Assembly (NCBI GenBank): GCA_005776545.1
Contig: SXOY01000037.1
Coordinates: forward strand, 1 to 8,665
Length of the DNA stretch: 8,665 nucleotides
Reading direction: 5' to 3'
From: Planctomycetia bacterium
Lineage (GTDB): Bacteria > Planctomycetota > Phycisphaerae > Phycisphaerales > UBA1924
The notes under the pieces are model-generated. The model was not told the origin of the DNA, did no database searches, and worked only from the letters and a program-made list of their open reading frames with translations. Position numbers and translations under genes: made by a program. This document shows, piece after piece, positions 6,764 through 8,665 of this stretch (positions are counted from its first letter, which is position 1; each line of letters begins with the position of its first letter).

Positions 6764-7314
6764 GGGCTGTTCTCGCACCGGGTGAGTAAGAAGCGAACGG
6801 CAGAGCCTGATGCGGCAGGGAGGTCTTGCCTTTGAATTTGAATCGATTCCCGGTAATGCGATGCGCAGCCTGCAATCAACCCATGTGCCAGATCAGCGAA
6901 ATGCCGAGATGACGAGTAGATCATCTCAGCTTGCCTGGGTTCAAGTTGTCGAAATTGAAACTGGGGCAATTCCGCATCGGGGTAGAGCTTGCGTACCTCT
7001 ACATGAATATGTCCATCGATCTTGGACAGAAACTCAAATGCAGTTGTAACGCCCTCGAAAAACTGCGGGAATCCCTTCACAAATCGCCCGAACAGGTGCT
7101 CGCCAAAAGTTCGTATCAGCACATCGGGGGCAATCCCGGTGGTCTTACTGAGTTGCATAACAAGTGAAACCAGTTCGCGGTGGTCATAGGTCCCCACGGT
7201 TGTGTAAGCACCCTTGGTGAGCAGATGAGCCCCGTCAATGATCTGCTCGAGAGTCTCAGCGCCGAATTTCGTTTCTACCAGGTCAAGGAATTCTGTAAAC
7301 ACGATGCCCTTCAT
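6760..7314 (-). CDS. H-NOX (heme nitric oxide/oxygen binding) sensor protein
   Basis: This is a stand-alone 184-residue H-NOX domain of normal length for the bacterial family, homologous to the heme domain of soluble guanylate cyclase. Its N-terminus ([14 protein letters not shown]) is typical. The proximal heme ligand is H104, placed by alignment of HVEVRKLYP with the guanylate cyclase segment ending IYP. The heme-propionate motif YxSxR is Y133, S135, R137. The residue five after that Arg is L142, where O2-binding H-NOX proteins carry a distal Tyr (Y140 in Caldanaerobacter; recalled). The protein is therefore more likely selective for NO than a stable O2 binder. ATG 7314 is used because the family begins at MKG; an upstream TTG at 7350 would add a Gly-rich piece without family support. 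Nine consecutive G lie 7 to 15 bases before the ATG. The gene overlaps the hybrid kinase by 4 nt and presumably controls it in response to NO. Confidence 0.95.
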   Translation of the reverse strand: MKGIVFTEFLDLVETKFGAETLEQIIDGAHLLTKGAYTTVGTYDHRELVSLVMQLSKTTGIAPDVLIRTFGEHLFGRFVKGFPQFFEGVTTAFEFLSKIDGHIHVEVRKLYPDAELPQFQFRQLEPRQAEMIYSSSRHFADLAHGLIAGCASHYRESIQIQRQDLPAASGSAVRFLLTRCENSP

Positions 7315-7619
7315 GGCCGGCCCCCCCCCTTTGCCACGATTCAGCGCCAAAGAACTGGCTGTCCATCAGTGGCGACACAGAATAAAATCCCTCTGATTTG
7401 ATAGTATCCAAGTATGACCTTGCATGTGCGAACTTACCTCCAACCCCAAATATCGGACAATTGAAGCCTCGATATTGCAAACAACAGGAGGATTGGCCCC
7501 CTGTATTGGCTGTTCATGTAGTGCAAGGCAAGGTGTACTCCACCAGAAAAGGGGAGTTGCATTTTCTTGCGCCGGTTGGTCCCCCTGATCGGGGAGATGC
7601 CTTGGCTCGAAACCCAATC
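7315..7619. other. Intergenic region upstream of the H-NOX gene
   Basis: About 305 bases lie between the stop of the epimerase-like gene and the H-NOX start. I see no gene, tRNA or convincing terminator. A - strand frame (7617-7366) and a + strand frame starting at 7398 are open, but their translations show no recognisable protein features. There is a 7-bp inverted repeat, AATATCG (7449-7455) with CGATATT (7470-7476), and the nine-C run on the + strand at 7321-7329. The H-NOX/kinase promoter should lie here, but only weak -10-like boxes are visible, so I assign none. Confidence 0.5.
7321..7329. repeat. Homopolymer tract (G9 on the - strand) at the H-NOX ribosome-binding region
   Basis: Nine consecutive C on the + strand give nine G on the coding strand, ending 7 bases before the H-NOX ATG (AAAG-G9-CCGGCC-ATG form). 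The tract sits where the ribosome site is expected and is the only purine-rich candidate for it. Such runs are prone to slippage and to sequencing error. Confidence 0.7.
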
Positions 7620-8555
7620 CTAACGGCTGAGCAGGTTTCTAAGTGCATTCTTGAGCTCTGGGAACTTGAACTCGAAATTCTCGTCTCTCAGCCTCCGGGA
7701 AACAACATACCTTCCGTATAGCGCCAGTTCTGGGTCGGTCCGCAATATCAGTCTTGCACCGATTCGAACCAGAGGCGCTGGTGCGGGCAACCCCAATGGC
7801 ATTCCAACGGCGTGCCGCAACTCCCGCATGAATTCGGCGTTTGAAACCGGATTAGGAGAAGTTGCAACATATGCACCTTGCATCGACTCATCAAAAATTC
7901 CGCGTTCGAACAAGCGGTTCATATCCAGTTCATGCAGCCAGCTCATTCCCTGCATTCCGCTTCCCACCGTTCCACCTAATCCAAATCGCGCCAACCGTGC
8001 GAGCGTCTTCAATGGCCCCCCGGATTTCCCCAACACAAAACTCGTCCGCAGTACAACCCGTCTTGTCCGCGGCATATTTACCGCCGCAAACTCTGCTTCC
8101 CACGCTTTTGCCACTGTCGGCGCAAGCCCATATCCAAACGCCGAATCTTCATCACAGACAGTGGTGGGAGGATCTCCATACGCATGCGCAGTACTCATTT
8201 GCACCCACACCGGCGGCGGGTTCTTCGCCGCAGCGACCGCAATCCCCAGCACCCGTGTCGCCTCCACCCGCGATCGCAAAATCTCATCGCAATGCTCGGG
8301 CGACTTGATGCAGTCAACGGTGCGACCAACCAGATTTACTATGCCGCGTGCTCCGGAGATTACTTCCGCCCAGTTTCCAAGCGTTCGAGCATCCCACGCA
8401 ACATGTTTCCAGGGACCGGCAATGGGAGAGTTGCGCGAGAGAATTGTGATTTCGCATCCGAGGGCAGATAAGTGCCGAGCCAGGTTTAGCCCCAAAAATC
8501 CACTGCCGCCGGCAATGACAACGCGGCCACAGGTTGCTTCGACATCTGTCGTCAT
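7620..8555 (-). CDS. TIGR01777-type NAD(P)-binding epimerase-like protein (SDR family, YfcH/SDR39U1-like)
   Basis: This 311-residue protein is an atypical short-chain dehydrogenase/reductase of the TIGR01777 family, close to its usual length of about 300. The N-terminal Rossmann motif is GGSGFLG (G16, G19, G22), followed by [10 protein letters not shown], an [10 protein letters not shown] helix and a [10 protein letters not shown] strand corresponding to the family's 'SASAVGYYG' segment. [16 protein letters not shown] and [12 protein letters not shown] follow, then a C-terminal DUF1731-like part (about 250-311) with PAPLVRIGA and the closing LRNLL. It is cytosolic. The substrate and reaction of this family are not well known, so no specific reaction is given. 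ATG 8555 is preferred to the upstream TTG (8627) because it overlaps the TGA of the preceding gene by 4 nt (ATGA) and lies shortly before the Rossmann fold. No clear ribosome site is visible, which fits translational coupling. It forms an operon with the upstream gene cut by the window edge. Confidence 0.92.
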   Translation of the reverse strand: MTTDVEATCGRVVIAGGSGFLGLNLARHLSALGCEITILSRNSPIAGPWKHVAWDARTLGNWAEVISGARGIVNLVGRTVDCIKSPEHCDEILRSRVEATRVLGIAVAAAKNPPPVWVQMSTAHAYGDPPTTVCDEDSAFGYGLAPTVAKAWEAEFAAVNMPRTRRVVLRTSFVLGKSGGPLKTLARLARFGLGGTVGSGMQGMSWLHELDMNRLFERGIFDESMQGAYVATSPNPVSNAEFMRELRHAVGMPLGLPAPAPLVRIGARLILRTDPELALYGRYVVSRRLRDENFEFKFPELKNALRNLLSR

Positions 8556-8665
8556 AAGTGACTGTAGGAATGTTGGATATCGTCCTCGCCAAACGGCTGA
8601 TAAACTCTGACCACATCGGGAGTCCAAACCGCACTGCCAAAACTCGCATCATGAACAACGATCCG
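8552..8665 (-). CDS. C-terminal fragment of an unidentified protein
   Basis: The frame is open from the window edge (8665) to TGA (8554-8552), giving the last 37 residues. They read like a genuine protein end, with [20 protein letters not shown] followed by an acidic/polar tail ending SHL. The stop overlaps the ATG of the epimerase-like gene in an ATGA arrangement, the same coupling seen between other gene pairs in this window. That overlap is the main reason to accept the fragment. I do not recognise the family, and the remainder of the gene lies outside the window. Confidence 0.6.
   Translation of the reverse strand, partial: RIVVHDASFGSAVWTPDVVRVYQPFGEDDIQHSYSHL

Noticed and set aside
7366..7617. 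Small - strand open frame (83 codons) just after the epimerase-like gene
   Set aside because: No recognisable motif, no convincing ribosome site and no coupling; the composition looks like translated non-coding DNA.
7560..7619. tRNA-like look of the region with a GGCTCGAAACC element and a TCCCC/GGGGA stem
   Set aside because: The T-loop-like element has the wrong length, and no acceptor stem or anticodon arm can be drawn. The stem also lacks a T run, so it is not a convincing terminator for the epimerase-like gene.
7651..8610. Long + strand open frame (319 codons) opposite the epimerase-like gene
   Set aside because: It is the antisense shadow of a gene with clear family motifs; its own translation is Ser/Arg/Pro-rich and has no recognisable domain.
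1..8665. CRISPR arrays, insertion sequences, integrase or phage genes
   Set aside because: No regularly spaced direct repeats, transposase-like proteins or terminal inverted repeats were seen anywhere in the window.

Overview
The window reads as chromosomal DNA of a planctomycete, most likely of the class Phycisphaerae (inference). The support is the combination of a PEP-CTERM-type surface protein ending in a PAP variant of the motif, a secreted propeller protein with a dockerin tail, a planctomycete-style prepilin protein, and a small BFD-type [2Fe-2S] protein with a TGCxxGCxxC signature. One end is anchored by the core gene rpoC (3' end only, + strand). Everything else is on the - strand.

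Layout from high to low coordinates, which is the direction of transcription for the - strand genes. (1) 8665-7620: the last 37 codons of an unidentified protein, coupled by an ATGA overlap to a TIGR01777-type NAD(P)-binding epimerase-like protein. (2) 7619-7315: about 305 bases without a gene, ending in a run of nine G in front of the next start. (3) 7314-4799: an H-NOX heme/NO sensor coupled by an ATGA overlap to a cytosolic hybrid histidine kinase (coiled coil, GAF, HisKA, HATPase, receiver). This is a plausible nitric-oxide sensing pair. (4) 4798-4175: about 620 bases without a gene. It holds a good sigma-70-type promoter, a clear cobalamin (B12) riboswitch and about 300 nt of further leader. 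(5) 4174-620: a tightly packed four-gene operon downstream of the riboswitch. In order it encodes a PEP-CTERM-type surface protein, a secreted PQQ-like beta-propeller with dockerin, a prepilin-like protein, and a BFD-like [2Fe-2S] protein. The first three genes are joined by GTGA and TGATG stop/start overlaps, and the fourth follows after 20 nt. (6) 652-622: a strong intrinsic terminator for rpoC that lies inside the 3' end of the convergent BFD-like gene. (7) 1-597: rpoC 3' end.

The most notable point is that a vitamin B12 riboswitch appears to control an operon with no recognisable B12 biosynthesis enzyme, B12-independent isozyme, BtuB or ABC transporter. Its products are instead predicted to be surface or secreted proteins, a pilin-like protein and a small iron-sulfur protein. 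Riboswitches of this class normally repress B12 synthesis and uptake when B12 is plentiful. The operon is therefore a candidate for a poorly described corrinoid capture and processing system, in which the beta-propeller might play a role like that of the Bacteroides surface propeller BtuG. That role is inference; the riboswitch and the operon structure are read directly from the sequence.
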